A DNA stretch of 64,000 bases. Origin: Alphaproteobacteria bacterium (GTDB lineage: Bacteria > Pseudomonadota > Alphaproteobacteria > Rickettsiales > UBA1997). Below, piece after piece: positions 1 through 8,117 of the stretch. Positions within the stretch are counted from its first letter, which is position 1. The number at the start of each line of letters is the position of its first letter. A program made the translations under genes and the position numbers. The notes beneath the pieces were generated by a model. It worked only from the letters and a program-made list of their open reading frames with translations. It was not told where the DNA came from and did no database searches. The stretch covers positions 1-64,000 of the forward strand of contig JAGKWR010000011.1 in assembly GCA_021151765.1 (NCBI GenBank), read 5' to 3'.

Positions 1-65
1 CCACGCAAACCCGGCGTGTGTAGCCATATTCCCCGTGAAGGTCTTTTATTCTGGTACACTCCCGA
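1..65 (-). ncRNA. C4-like antisense RNA, copy 1 (3' end cut by window edge)
   Basis: The first 66 bases are identical to positions 60869-60934, while the flanks differ. Read on the minus strand, the element begins with TCGGGAG at 65, the 5' arm of a closing stem whose 3' arm lies outside the window. The complete copy shows a 78-nt RNA with TCGGGAG/CTCCCGA ends and an inner GGC/GCC hairpin. From memory this matches the C4 antisense RNA of phage P1/P7 and its many chromosomal relatives (Rfam C4). Identity inside the element and divergence outside argue for a discrete RNA unit. The C4 assignment is recognition without a covariance search. Confidence 0.55.
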
Positions 66-72
66 CGTCGCG

Positions 73-101
73 CATATTTTCAGCTCATTTTTGCGAAGCA
101 A
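73..101 (-). promoter_or_regulatory. Promoter of C4-like RNA copy 1
   Basis: On the minus strand TTGCTT (101-96), a 17-bp spacer and AATATG (78-73) precede the RNA start by 7 bp. The second copy at 60.9 kb has the same layout (TTGATT, 17 bp, AAATTA, 7 bp) although the spacer sequence is unrelated. That makes both promoters more credible than either alone. Confidence 0.5.
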
Positions 102-193
102 GTGTTTTTTATTTTATAAATAAAAAAAAATAAAAATTGTTTCCCGATTTCAAAATCAAAACATCTTTGCAAATCAAGGTTTTGCTTAAAAAC

Positions 194-1090
194 TTAATTT
201 GTTTCGTCCCTAGCTCCCAAAATATGACAAATTGCAGTTGTTAATTCTGAACGATTTAAAGTGTAAAAATGGAAATCATTTACTCCAGCATCGTGTAAAA
301 TTCTGCACAGCTCAATAGCAACAACACCTGCAATTAGTTGACGTGTGTCTTGTTTTTCATCAAGATTGGTAAAAATTTCATCCATCCATTTTGGAATTTT
401 TGCGCCACACATTTTGGCAAAATGTTTGGTCTGTTTAACGTTACTTACTGGCAAAATTCCCGGTACAATCGGCACATTAATTCCAGCTTTGCGACAACGC
501 TCAACAAATAAAAAGTAAGCATCAGCATCAAAGAAAAATTGCGTTATAATTCTTGTCGCACCTGCATCAACTTTACGCTTTAGATTGTCAATATCAGTTT
601 GAAAATCCGAGGCTTCTGGATGTTTTTCTGGATAACCAGCAACTGAAATTTCAAAGTCAGCAATCTTTTTTATTCCTGCGACCAACTCATTGGCATATTG
701 ATAACCATCCGGATGAAGTTGATAATTCGGGCTGGAAGCAGGCATATCACCACGCAAAGCCACAATATGACGCACACCCATTTCCCAATAATTACGCAAA
801 ATTTCATGAATCTCTTCTTTGGAAGCCGCAATACAAGTTAAGTGCGATGCTGGTTTTAAATCAGTTTCGTCGATGATGCGTTTAATAGTTTGATGCGTAC
901 GTTCACGAGTTGAGCCACCAGCGCCGTAAGTTACAGAAACGAAGCTTGGCTTAAGATTTTGTAAACGTGAAATTGCATCCCACAATTTTACTTCCATCTC
1001 GTCAGTTTTTGGCGGAAAAAATTCGAAAGAAACGTTAATTGCACGCTTGTTAAGAATAACTCCTTCAAGCTTATTTTGATAAATTTTCAT
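194..1090 (-). CDS. metF: 5,10-methylenetetrahydrofolate reductase
   Basis: Reduces 5,10-methylene-THF to 5-methyl-THF with FAD, supplying the methyl group for methionine synthesis. The 298-residue length matches bacterial MetF (about 296). The N-terminal SFEFFPPKT motif (about residues 21-29), the HLTCIAA stretch and the ALRGD loop are characteristic of the TIM-barrel fold. It is transcribed alone, towards the C4-like RNA at the window edge, with an 84-bp gap to the glycosyltransferase gene upstream. I see no SAM riboswitch in front of it. Confidence 0.95.
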   Translation of the reverse strand: MKIYQNKLEGVILNKRAINVSFEFFPPKTDEMEVKLWDAISRLQNLKPSFVSVTYGAGGSTRERTHQTIKRIIDETDLKPASHLTCIAASKEEIHEILRNYWEMGVRHIVALRGDMPASSPNYQLHPDGYQYANELVAGIKKIADFEISVAGYPEKHPEASDFQTDIDNLKRKVDAGATRIITQFFFDADAYFLFVERCRKAGINVPIVPGILPVSNVKQTKHFAKMCGAKIPKWMDEIFTNLDEKQDTRQLIAGVVAIELCRILHDAGVNDFHFYTLNRSELTTAICHILGARDETN

Positions 1091-1174
1091 CAGTTTTTTG
1101 GATTGTTCTGCTCAAAAATGAATGGCTCATCTACAGCAAAAATACGAAAAATAAATTAGCAACGAAGCCTTGAT

Positions 1175-1975
1175 TTACTTAGTGTTTTTAATCATCGCAG
1201 AAATTTTTTTAAATTCTGCGAAATTTCTAGCAATCAACTTTTTACCGCGCCACATAATTTTAAATCTAGAAATGCAAGATTGAGCATATTTCATTTGCAC
1301 AGCCAAAGTTTCTATTCTTTGTTTAATACTGTTAGCTGAAGAAATATTCTCTCCAGTATGACTATTAAAAACTGCAGTAATATTAACCGGATAAAAAGAG
1401 TATTTTCTGTTATTTTCTTTACGTGCTGAAGCTATCGCCATGTTTAGTTCGTAATCCATCGAATAGCGATTTTTTTCGTTAAATTTGAAACGATCAAAAA
1501 TCTCACGACGATAATAAAAAGATTCTCCCGAACCAATCGGACAATGTTTAATCAAATTACGAACTGTAAATTGAATTCCTGAACTCAACATAAAACCATT
1601 GGACTCACCAACGCTGTAACTATTGAAGTAGACCACATCAAAATTTTGATTAGCTGCGAAATAATAATTCATCTCTTTAAAGAAATCTTTGTGCAAAAAA
1701 TCGTCAGCTCCTAAGAAACCCACCAAATCACCACTGACATGCTTTATAGCTAGATTTCTCGCATTGGAAATTCCGCTATCTTTTTCTTTAATCCATTTAA
1801 TGAAATTAGGAAAACGGTTTTGATAATCCGCAATAATTTGATGCGTGGCGTCAGTTGAAATATCATCAACAATCAACAATTCTTTTGACTCGTAATCTTG
1901 CGCTAAAAAAGAATCGACAGCTTTGGACAAATATTTAGCCGCATTAAAAGTTGTGATAATTACCGAAATTTTCAT
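1175..1975 (-). CDS. Family 2 glycosyltransferase
   Basis: A GT-A fold glycosyltransferase, probably acting on a surface polysaccharide; the sugar and acceptor cannot be read from the sequence. From the internal ATG at 1975 the protein starts MKISVIITTFN, the usual GT2 N-terminus, followed by LIVDDISTDAT and the DD metal site in FLGADDFLH. The frame stays open to an ATG at 2107 with GAAGGAG (2125-2119) 11 nt ahead, which would add 44 residues rich in Phe, Lys and Tyr without family similarity. I prefer 1975 on homology, but the Shine-Dalgarno sequence favours 2107. No other polysaccharide genes lie nearby. Confidence 0.8.
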   Translation of the reverse strand: MKISVIITTFNAAKYLSKAVDSFLAQDYESKELLIVDDISTDATHQIIADYQNRFPNFIKWIKEKDSGISNARNLAIKHVSGDLVGFLGADDFLHKDFFKEMNYYFAANQNFDVVYFNSYSVGESNGFMLSSGIQFTVRNLIKHCPIGSGESFYYRREIFDRFKFNEKNRYSMDYELNMAIASARKENNRKYSFYPVNITAVFNSHTGENISSANSIKQRIETLAVQMKYAQSCISRFKIMWRGKKLIARNFAEFKKISAMIKNTK

Positions 1976-2121
1976 GAAAAATTTGTAGAAAGTTTTGAAA
2001 GTCAGATAGATATTACTTACGAAATAATCTTCAGAGTCTTCTCCTTTGAAAAATAAGTCAAAAAATAATTTTACTGTGAGTGCATGAATTTTTTTTATGC
2101 TCAGCATTACAACTTTAACTC

Positions 2122-2139
2122 CTTCAAACTTGTTTGAAG
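2122..2139. promoter_or_regulatory. Perfect 8-bp inverted repeat, possible operator
   Basis: CTTCAAACTTGTTTGAAG is a perfect 8-bp inverted repeat around a 2-bp centre. It sits between the divergent glycosyltransferase and ilvE genes, 19 bp before the ilvE start. It overlaps the GAAGGAG sequence that would serve the longer glycosyltransferase form. It could be an operator or a leader hairpin. Confidence 0.35.
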
Positions 2140-2158
2140 TAACACAAAAATTTCAACT

Positions 2159-3043
2159 ATGTCAGACATCATTCCTTTCGATCAACGTGACGGTTTTATT
2201 TGGTACAACGGCAAATTCGTTGATTGGAAAGACGCCAAAGTACACGTTTTGAATCATGGTTTACACTACGCTTCATGCGTTTTTGAAGGTGAAAGAGTTT
2301 ACAACAAAAAAATCTTTAGAAGTTTAGATCACACTAAAAGATTACATGCTTCAGCAAATATTTTAGGTTTTGATCTACCATTTTCAGTTGAAGAACTAGA
2401 AGCAGCAAAAAACGAAGCTGTTGCTCAAAACAACATCGTTGATGGATATATGCGTGCGTTCGCTTGGCGCGGTTCTGAAAAAATGGCGATCTCTGCTCAA
2501 GGCAATAAAATTCATGTCGCAATCGCATGCTGGCCGTGGCCACCTTATTATTCAGAAGAAGCTCGTCGCGCTGGTCTGAAATTGAAATTTGCTAAATATA
2601 AACGCCCTGCTCCTGAAACTGCACCTTTCGCTGCTAAAGCTGCTGGCTTGTACATGATTTGCACAATCTCAAAACATGAAGCAGAAAATGAAGGCTATAA
2701 CGACGCTTTGATGTTGGATTATCGTGGCTATTTAGCTGAAGCAACTGGCGCTAATTTATTTTTAGTCATGAAAAATGGCGAACTTCACACTCCATTAGCC
2801 GACGCATTTTTAAACGGAATCACTCGTCAAACCGTAATTGAAATCGCTAAAAAACGCGGCATTAAAGTTGTTGAACGTCACATTATGTCTGAAGAATTGG
2901 CTGATGCAGCTGATGCCTTTTTGACTGGTTCTGCTGCTGAAATCACTCGCATCGGATCAATCGAAGATAAATTTAAATATCCAGAACCAAGCCAAATGAC
3001 TCTTGATTTGATGCAAGCTTATCACGATTTAGTTCGATCATAA
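2159..3043 (+). CDS. ilvE: Branched-chain amino-acid aminotransferase
   Basis: PLP enzyme of fold type IV that interconverts branched-chain amino acids and their 2-oxo acids. The 294-residue length, the VHVLNHGLHYASCVFEGER motif near residue 30, Lys160 in the AAKAAGLYM segment (the PLP lysine position of IlvE) and the later EATGANLFLV and GITRQTVIEIA motifs are all typical. It opens a plus-strand run: the nuclease gene starts 11 bp after its stop. The start ATG lies 19 bp after an inverted repeat. D-amino-acid transaminase is a related alternative but fits less well. Confidence 0.93.
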   Translation: MSDIIPFDQRDGFIWYNGKFVDWKDAKVHVLNHGLHYASCVFEGERVYNKKIFRSLDHTKRLHASANILGFDLPFSVEELEAAKNEAVAQNNIVDGYMRAFAWRGSEKMAISAQGNKIHVAIACWPWPPYYSEEARRAGLKLKFAKYKRPAPETAPFAAKAAGLYMICTISKHEAENEGYNDALMLDYRGYLAEATGANLFLVMKNGELHTPLADAFLNGITRQTVIEIAKKRGIKVVERHIMSEELADAADAFLTGSAAEITRIGSIEDKFKYPEPSQMTLDLMQAYHDLVRS

Positions 3044-3054
3044 TCCGCTTAAAA

Positions 3055-3609
3055 ATGAAGAATATTTTCACCACATTATTTCTAATTTTCTTTTGCTCTG
3101 CGCTTTTCTCAGTTGCCACTTCAAAACCAGCGAAATCGCAGAGTAATTTTTTGCGTGTAAAATCACATTTGGTTTTCAACAAAGAGTTTAGCGGCGTTGC
3201 TAAAGTAATTGATGGAGATTCTATTTCTGTTGATGATCGCGAAGTGCGCTTGTTCGGAATTGACGCGCCGGAATATCATCAAGAATGTTTTGACACGAAA
3301 AAACGTTTATATTCTTGCGGCAAGGTTTCGCAGGAATTTTTATATGATTTAATAAATGGCAAAAAAGTTACTTGTCATTACGCCGAGAAGGATAAATATA
3401 ATCGCTACTTAGGAAAATGTGAGATGGGAAAAATCTCCATCAATCAAGAAATAATAAAAAACGGCATGGCGGTGATCTACAATTTCACCGAAAGCGATGA
3501 CGTGATGGATAGCTTGGAAGCAAAAGCCAAAGAACAAAAATTAGGAATCTGGCAAGGTGCATTTCAGCTACCAAAAGATTATCGCAAAAGCCATCCGCGT
3601 ACCAAATAA
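3055..3609 (+). CDS. Secreted staphylococcal-nuclease-like (thermonuclease) protein
   Basis: 184 residues. Residues 1-28 form a signal peptide or membrane anchor with a hydrophobic core (IFTTLFLIFFCSALFSVA). An SNase domain occupies about residues 42-170, with VIDGDS, VRLFGIDAPE (catalytic Arg and Glu region) and KYNRYLG (second Arg). The domain is a calcium-dependent phosphodiesterase in characterised members, so a periplasmic or surface nuclease is expected. Two Cys residues in HQECFD and YSCGK could form a disulfide. It lies between ilvE and argC with short gaps (11 and 8 bp), suggesting co-transcription without an obvious shared pathway. Confidence 0.85.
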   Translation: MKNIFTTLFLIFFCSALFSVATSKPAKSQSNFLRVKSHLVFNKEFSGVAKVIDGDSISVDDREVRLFGIDAPEYHQECFDTKKRLYSCGKVSQEFLYDLINGKKVTCHYAEKDKYNRYLGKCEMGKISINQEIIKNGMAVIYNFTESDDVMDSLEAKAKEQKLGIWQGAFQLPKDYRKSHPRTK

Positions 3610-3617
3610 TTTAAAAA

Positions 3618-4667
3618 ATGAACACAATTAAAGTCGCAATTCTTGGTGCTTCAGGCTATACTGGTGCTGAGTTGATCAGAATTTTACTCAATCACAAAAA
3701 AGTTGAAATCGTTGAACTGGTGGCCAATTCAAATGCTGGCCAAAAAATTGAGCAACTTTATCCGCATCTAATTCATTACAATTTACCAGCTTTGAAAAAA
3801 GTTGAAGAAGTTGATTTCACCAAGATTGACGCCGTTTTTGGTTGCTTGCCGCATACAACTTCACAAGAAACTTTCAGCAAACTTTTGTCTGATCCGAAAA
3901 ATTCACATCTGAAAATTTTTGATCTTTCTGCTGATTTTCGTTTGGAAGATCCTGCCAATTATCAAAAATGGTACGATCACGAACATGTAGCACAGAATCT
4001 TCAGCCGCAAGCTGTTTACGGTTTGACTGAAATTCACAGAAACAAAATCAAAAAAGCTAATTTGATCGCTTGTCCAGGTTGCTATCCAACTTCAGCTTTA
4101 TTGCCTTTGATTCCGCTTTTACAAAATAATTTAATCGAAAAAAACGACATTATAATTGATTCCAAATCCGGAACTTCGGGTGCTGGTCGCTCAGTCAAAC
4201 AAGGCAATTTATTTTGTGAAGTGAATGAATCAGTAAAAGCTTACGGAATCGGAAAACATCGTCACATCGGTGAAATTGAACAAGAACTTTCAAAAGCAGC
4301 GAACAGCGATTTGGAAATCGATTTCACTCCCCATTTATTGCCAATTAATCGCGGCATTATTTCGACAATTTACGCTAAAATTAATCCGCAATTCAGCGTT
4401 GCTGATATCGAAAATTGTTTGCAAACCAAATATGAAGATGAAGCTTTCGTGCGTGTAATTGCAGGCGAGCCGAACATTAAAGACGTTGTTGGAACTAACT
4501 TCTGCGTAATGGCAGTTAAAAAAGCTAGAACTGCCAACAAAGTTATTATCGTTTCAGTAATTGATAACTTATGCAAAGGTGCTTCTGGCCAAGCTGTACA
4601 AAATATGAACCTAGTTTTCGGTTTTGATGAAAAAGAAGGTTTAGAACTTTCACCGTTATTCCCGTAA
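3618..4667 (+). CDS. argC: N-acetyl-gamma-glutamyl-phosphate reductase
   Basis: NADPH-dependent third step of arginine (ornithine) synthesis. The 349-residue protein carries the N-terminal nucleotide-binding motif GASGYTGAEL (residues 10-19), the catalytic Cys155 in ACPGCYPTSALLPL, and KSGTSGAGR and TPHLLPINRGI segments near the active-site His. Length is normal for the long form of ArgC. The arginine gene argJ lies 33 kb away in this window, so the pathway is dispersed. It follows the nuclease gene by 8 bp. Confidence 0.95.
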   Translation: MNTIKVAILGASGYTGAELIRILLNHKKVEIVELVANSNAGQKIEQLYPHLIHYNLPALKKVEEVDFTKIDAVFGCLPHTTSQETFSKLLSDPKNSHLKIFDLSADFRLEDPANYQKWYDHEHVAQNLQPQAVYGLTEIHRNKIKKANLIACPGCYPTSALLPLIPLLQNNLIEKNDIIIDSKSGTSGAGRSVKQGNLFCEVNESVKAYGIGKHRHIGEIEQELSKAANSDLEIDFTPHLLPINRGIISTIYAKINPQFSVADIENCLQTKYEDEAFVRVIAGEPNIKDVVGTNFCVMAVKKARTANKVIIVSVIDNLCKGASGQAVQNMNLVFGFDEKEGLELSPLFP

Positions 4668-4677
4668 AATAATAAGT

Positions 4678-5085
4678 ATGAAAAGCGTTAGACCTGCCAC
4701 TCCAATTCCAGATTGTTATGATAATGAAAATAGTAATGACTCTCTAGAAGATCTATCTTCCTACCAACAGCTTTCTTATGATGAAGCTGTTGAAGAACTT
4801 GGAATATTTACCATCCAAGAAGCTAGGGTGTCGATGTATACAACAACTAATAACACCATTTTTGGAGAAAGTGATGATTCTGCAGATCTTTTTGCAGAAT
4901 CTGATTCAGAAATATGCAACTCCGTTTCAAAAAGCTCGAGCTCAGCTTCAGAAATTTCAGATCAGGTTAATATTGAGAACGAAATTAAGGATACACTGCA
5001 GGAAGAAAAACCCGGAACCAGTATTTACTCATGCATTTATTCGTGCCTATTTGGTAGAACTAAAACAGCAATTATTCCTAAATAA
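4678..5085 (+). CDS. Hypothetical acidic, Ser-rich protein
   Basis: 135 residues, not recognised. The first 110 residues are acidic and rich in Ser, Glu and Asp (for example KSSSSASEISDQVNIENEI), with no hydrophobic segment, so much of it is probably disordered. The C-terminus turns basic and Cys-containing (SIYSCIYSCLFGRTKT), which could be a membrane-contact or processing tail. It starts 11 bp after argC and ends 70 bp before mnmE. An alternative reading frame (4778-5209) overlaps it but looks like a shadow. Confidence 0.5.
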   Translation: MKSVRPATPIPDCYDNENSNDSLEDLSSYQQLSYDEAVEELGIFTIQEARVSMYTTTNNTIFGESDDSADLFAESDSEICNSVSKSSSSASEISDQVNIENEIKDTLQEEKPGTSIYSCIYSCLFGRTKTAIIPK

Positions 5086-5154
5086 TTTTCAAAGTTTCAC
5101 GATAACTCTAATATTCGCGTACTTCATAAAAATTTTACGTAAAATTTCATCAAT

Positions 5155-6471
5155 ATGGAAACAATCTTCGCTCCAATTACCCACGGCTTTCGTAGTGGAA
5201 TTTGTGTAGTTCGAATTTCTGGAGCACAAACAGCAAATTGTCTTGCCGCTCTTGGTTTTAGAAATGAACTTCAACACCAGAAAGTAAGTTTTCATAAAAT
5301 TCATGATTCTCAAACTTCTGAAATAATTGACGAAGTTTTGATTTCTTTTTTCAAATCACCTCACAGTTTCACTGGAGAAGATATCGCTGAAATTTCGCTT
5401 CACGCTTCACCCTACATTCTCACACGTATTTTAGAAATTTTATCGGAAGTTGAAAATTGCAGAATTGCTGAAGCTGGAGAATTTTCCAAACGTGCTTTTT
5501 TAAACGGTAAAATGGATTTAGTTCAAGCAGAAGCAATTCCTGACTTAATTGCTTCTGAAAGTGCCGCACAACATCGCCAAGCAATTTTGCAACTCAGCGG
5601 AAAATTGGGTGAAATTTATGAAAATTGGAGATTTCGCTTAATCGAAATCTCGGCAATGTTAGAAGCAGCAATTGATTTTCCCGATGAAGATTTACCCAAA
5701 AATATTATCGCCGATGTAGAAGAAAAAGTACAAATTTTACGTGCTGAAATAATCAAACATTTAAACGATAAAAATATCGGACAAAAAATTAAACAAGGTT
5801 TAAGCCTTGCAATTATTGGCGCGCCAAATGCTGGAAAATCGAGCTTAATTAATTTTTTAGCACAAAGCGAAGTTGCTATAGTTTCAGAATTGGCTGGAAC
5901 AACACGTGATGTTGTCGAAACTCATCTTGCAATTGGCGGAATTGCGGTGCGTGTTTCTGATACTGCTGGATTGCGCGAAACGGAAGACAAGATTGAAATG
6001 GAAGGAATTCGCCGCGCTTTGCAAAAAGCAGCAAATGCTGATATAAAAATATTCATGATTGATGCTGAAAATCCGATTTTACGTCCTGATTTGATTGATG
6101 AAAATACTATAGTCGTGATTAACAAAACTGATGTTGCTTCCGTTGATTCAATTGAAGTTATACCAAACGCTCCAATCGTTGAAATTTCGTTGACCAACAA
6201 TACTAACACAGAAGAGTTAATCAAAAAACTCGAAGAAAAAATTCAAGAATTAATACCACAACAATCTTCTCCAATCATCACGCAAGAGCGCTATCGCGTT
6301 GCTTTGAAAAACGCAGCAGAAAATTTAGAAAGTTTCACTCTCAATAAAAATATCGAACTGGCTGCCGAAGATTTAAGAATGACTGCTCGCGAAATCGGTA
6401 AAATTACTGGTAAAGTTGACGTGGAAAATATTTTAGATGTCATTTTTTCACGTTTTTGTATTGGAAAATAA
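5155..6471 (+). CDS. mnmE: tRNA modification GTPase MnmE
   Basis: With MnmG it installs the 5-carboxymethylaminomethyl group on wobble U34 of several tRNAs. The 438-residue protein starts METIFAPITHGFRSGICVVRISG, the folate-binding TrmE N-domain. Its G domain has GAPNAGKSS (about 222-230), TTRDVVE, DTAG and NKTD, and the chain ends in FCIGK with the functional Cys435. Length is normal. No mnmG is visible in the window. Confidence 0.96.
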   Translation: METIFAPITHGFRSGICVVRISGAQTANCLAALGFRNELQHQKVSFHKIHDSQTSEIIDEVLISFFKSPHSFTGEDIAEISLHASPYILTRILEILSEVENCRIAEAGEFSKRAFLNGKMDLVQAEAIPDLIASESAAQHRQAILQLSGKLGEIYENWRFRLIEISAMLEAAIDFPDEDLPKNIIADVEEKVQILRAEIIKHLNDKNIGQKIKQGLSLAIIGAPNAGKSSLINFLAQSEVAIVSELAGTTRDVVETHLAIGGIAVRVSDTAGLRETEDKIEMEGIRRALQKAANADIKIFMIDAENPILRPDLIDENTIVVINKTDVASVDSIEVIPNAPIVEISLTNNTNTEELIKKLEEKIQELIPQQSSPIITQERYRVALKNAAENLESFTLNKNIELAAEDLRMTAREIGKITGKVDVENILDVIFSRFCIGK

Positions 6472-6554
6472 GTCGAGCAAATAAAAAGTTGCACAAATAG
6501 CAAACTTTACTAAAAGCCGCCAAGTTTTTTGAGTTCAAAAATTTAATTCCAGCT

Positions 6555-7046
6555 TTGGTACTTTTCCTTTCCCTTCCCTCAACATTAAGTTCTTTGACTT
6601 TGAGCGCGTCGAATTTCGTGACGTTACACCCAGAGTTAATTAGCGAACTTGCCGGACACGCGCTGGTGCACGACTTGTACAGTCATATGCACAGCAATCG
6701 TAAAACCGGATTGTCGCGCCGTATGCGTAGGAAAAATGCCAATATTCGTCGTCGCTGGTTTGTTGATAACATCATTTTACATCACAAAAGATTACACGAT
6801 AAAAACCGTGAACTTGCTGTCGTAAAAGCTCGTGAACAAGCTGTCGCGCGTCGCGATGCCATGAAGAAGAAACAAGAATTAGCCTTGGAACGCGCTAAAA
6901 ATCCGCAAAAAGATCAAGAAAGAAAATGGCGTGAACTTGTAGAATTACGCGAAAAAAGCTCATCAATTCGTGGTCGTATTGATAGCCGCAGAATGCGCGC
7001 TCGCAGCAGATGGCTCAGTGTTGCCGAGGATTCTCCACAATCTTAA
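6555..7046 (+). CDS. Hypothetical very basic helical protein
   Basis: Not recognised. From a TTG at 6555 it reads 163 residues: a short hydrophobic N-terminus (VLFLSLPSTLSSLTLS) that looks like a secretion signal, then a strongly basic Arg/Lys-rich helical region (about 50-163) with heptad-like spacing. The frame is open back to 6501 without ATG or GTG, and that upstream stretch (KAAKFFEFKNLIPAL) would give the signal the positive N-terminus it lacks. The start is therefore uncertain and may have been lost; an internal ATG at 6687 is another choice. It converges on rlmH. Confidence 0.5.
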   Translation: MVLFLSLPSTLSSLTLSASNFVTLHPELISELAGHALVHDLYSHMHSNRKTGLSRRMRRKNANIRRRWFVDNIILHHKRLHDKNRELAVVKAREQAVARRDAMKKKQELALERAKNPQKDQERKWRELVELREKSSSIRGRIDSRRMRARSRWLSVAEDSPQS

Positions 7047-7056
7047 TTTCCTCAAA

Positions 7057-7521
7057 CTATTCGCGATGATAAGGATGACCTTTGATGATTGATTCAGCAC
7101 GATAAAGCTGTTCAATCAAAACCGCACGCACCATCAAATGCGGAAAAGTCATTTTACTAAAAGAAATTTTCATCGCAGCTTTTTGCAAAACTTCCGACGA
7201 CAAACCATCCGAACCACCAATTACAAAAGTTACATCTGAATCACCATTAACCGCCATGTCAGAAAATAATTTAGCGAATTCTAAACTAGTAAATTGTTTG
7301 CCATGTTCATCAAGCGCAATCAATTTAGAAGATGGCTTCCAAGCTTTTAAAATAAGCTCTCCCTCACCTTCTTTAATTTTGGCGACTGACATATTTTGCG
7401 CGTTTTTCAACTCCAATTCACGCAACTCAACTTTCCACTTCAAACGTTTAAAATAATTTTCAAAAACTGCTTTTTGCGGAGAATTTTCAAACTTTCCAAT
7501 TGACAGAATTGTGATTCGCAT
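7057..7521 (-). CDS. rlmH: 23S rRNA pseudouridine-1915 N3-methyltransferase
   Basis: SPOUT methyltransferase that methylates pseudouridine 1915 in helix 69 of 23S rRNA. The 154-residue protein has the family start MRITILSIGKF, the SAM-binding knot (FVIGGSDGLS), MTFPHLMVRAVLIEQLYRA and the C-terminal HPYHRE. Length matches RlmH (about 155). It is divergent from coaD with about 100 bp between them. Confidence 0.96.
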   Translation of the reverse strand: MRITILSIGKFENSPQKAVFENYFKRLKWKVELRELELKNAQNMSVAKIKEGEGELILKAWKPSSKLIALDEHGKQFTSLEFAKLFSDMAVNGDSDVTFVIGGSDGLSSEVLQKAAMKISFSKMTFPHLMVRAVLIEQLYRAESIIKGHPYHRE

Positions 7522-7622
7522 AAATTTATGATCTAAATAATAGAATTAAGAAATAAGTTAGATTATTAACGTTTTAAAATACTTACTTTTTTTAAACTTT
7601 CTCATACTCCTTCACTCAAATT

Positions 7623-8117
7623 ATGAAAATTGCAATTTATCCCGGCACTTTTGATCCGATCACTTTTGGTCATCTCGACATTATCAAAAGAGCAAGCGAA
7701 ATTTTTGATCACTTAATTATCGCGGCCGCCAAAGATAATTACAAAAATCCGCTCTTCACTTTAGACGAGCGAGTTGAGTTGATTCGTGAAGAAGTCAGCA
7801 CCTTCGATTACGCCCATAAAGTTTCCGTAGAAAAATTTGAAGGATTGTTGGTGTCTTATGCACGCAAAAAAAATGCCAGCGTGATTGTCCGGGGTTTACG
7901 CGCTGTTTCGGACTTCGAATATGAATTTCAAATGTTTGGAATGAATTCGAAACTTGATCCAGAAATTCAAACTATCTTTTTTCCAGCTTCTGAAACCAAC
8001 CACTTTATCGCTTCGAAATTAGTCAAAGAAGTTGCCAAACTTGGTGGCGATATTTCGAAATTTGTTTCTCCAAATATTTCACGCCATTTGGAAAAAAAAT
8101 TAAAAACCCAAAACTAA
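7623..8117 (+). CDS. coaD: Phosphopantetheine adenylyltransferase
   Basis: Fourth step of coenzyme A synthesis, making dephospho-CoA from 4'-phosphopantetheine and ATP. The 164-residue protein starts IAIYPGTFDPITFGHLDII, carrying the nucleotidyltransferase T/HxGH motif, and has VVRGLRAVSDFEYEFQMFGMN in the middle. The usual C-terminal ISS-x-x-R signature appears as FIASKLVKEV, a known variation. Its TAA overlaps the next ATG by one base (TAATG), so it is coupled to the ELM1-family gene. Confidence 0.95.
   Translation: MKIAIYPGTFDPITFGHLDIIKRASEIFDHLIIAAAKDNYKNPLFTLDERVELIREEVSTFDYAHKVSVEKFEGLLVSYARKKNASVIVRGLRAVSDFEYEFQMFGMNSKLDPEIQTIFFPASETNHFIASKLVKEVAKLGGDISKFVSPNISRHLEKKLKTQN

Noticed and set aside
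553..876. 107-residue plus-strand frame inside metF
   Set aside because: Antisense shadow of a clear gene; His/Gln/Asn-rich composition without any motif.
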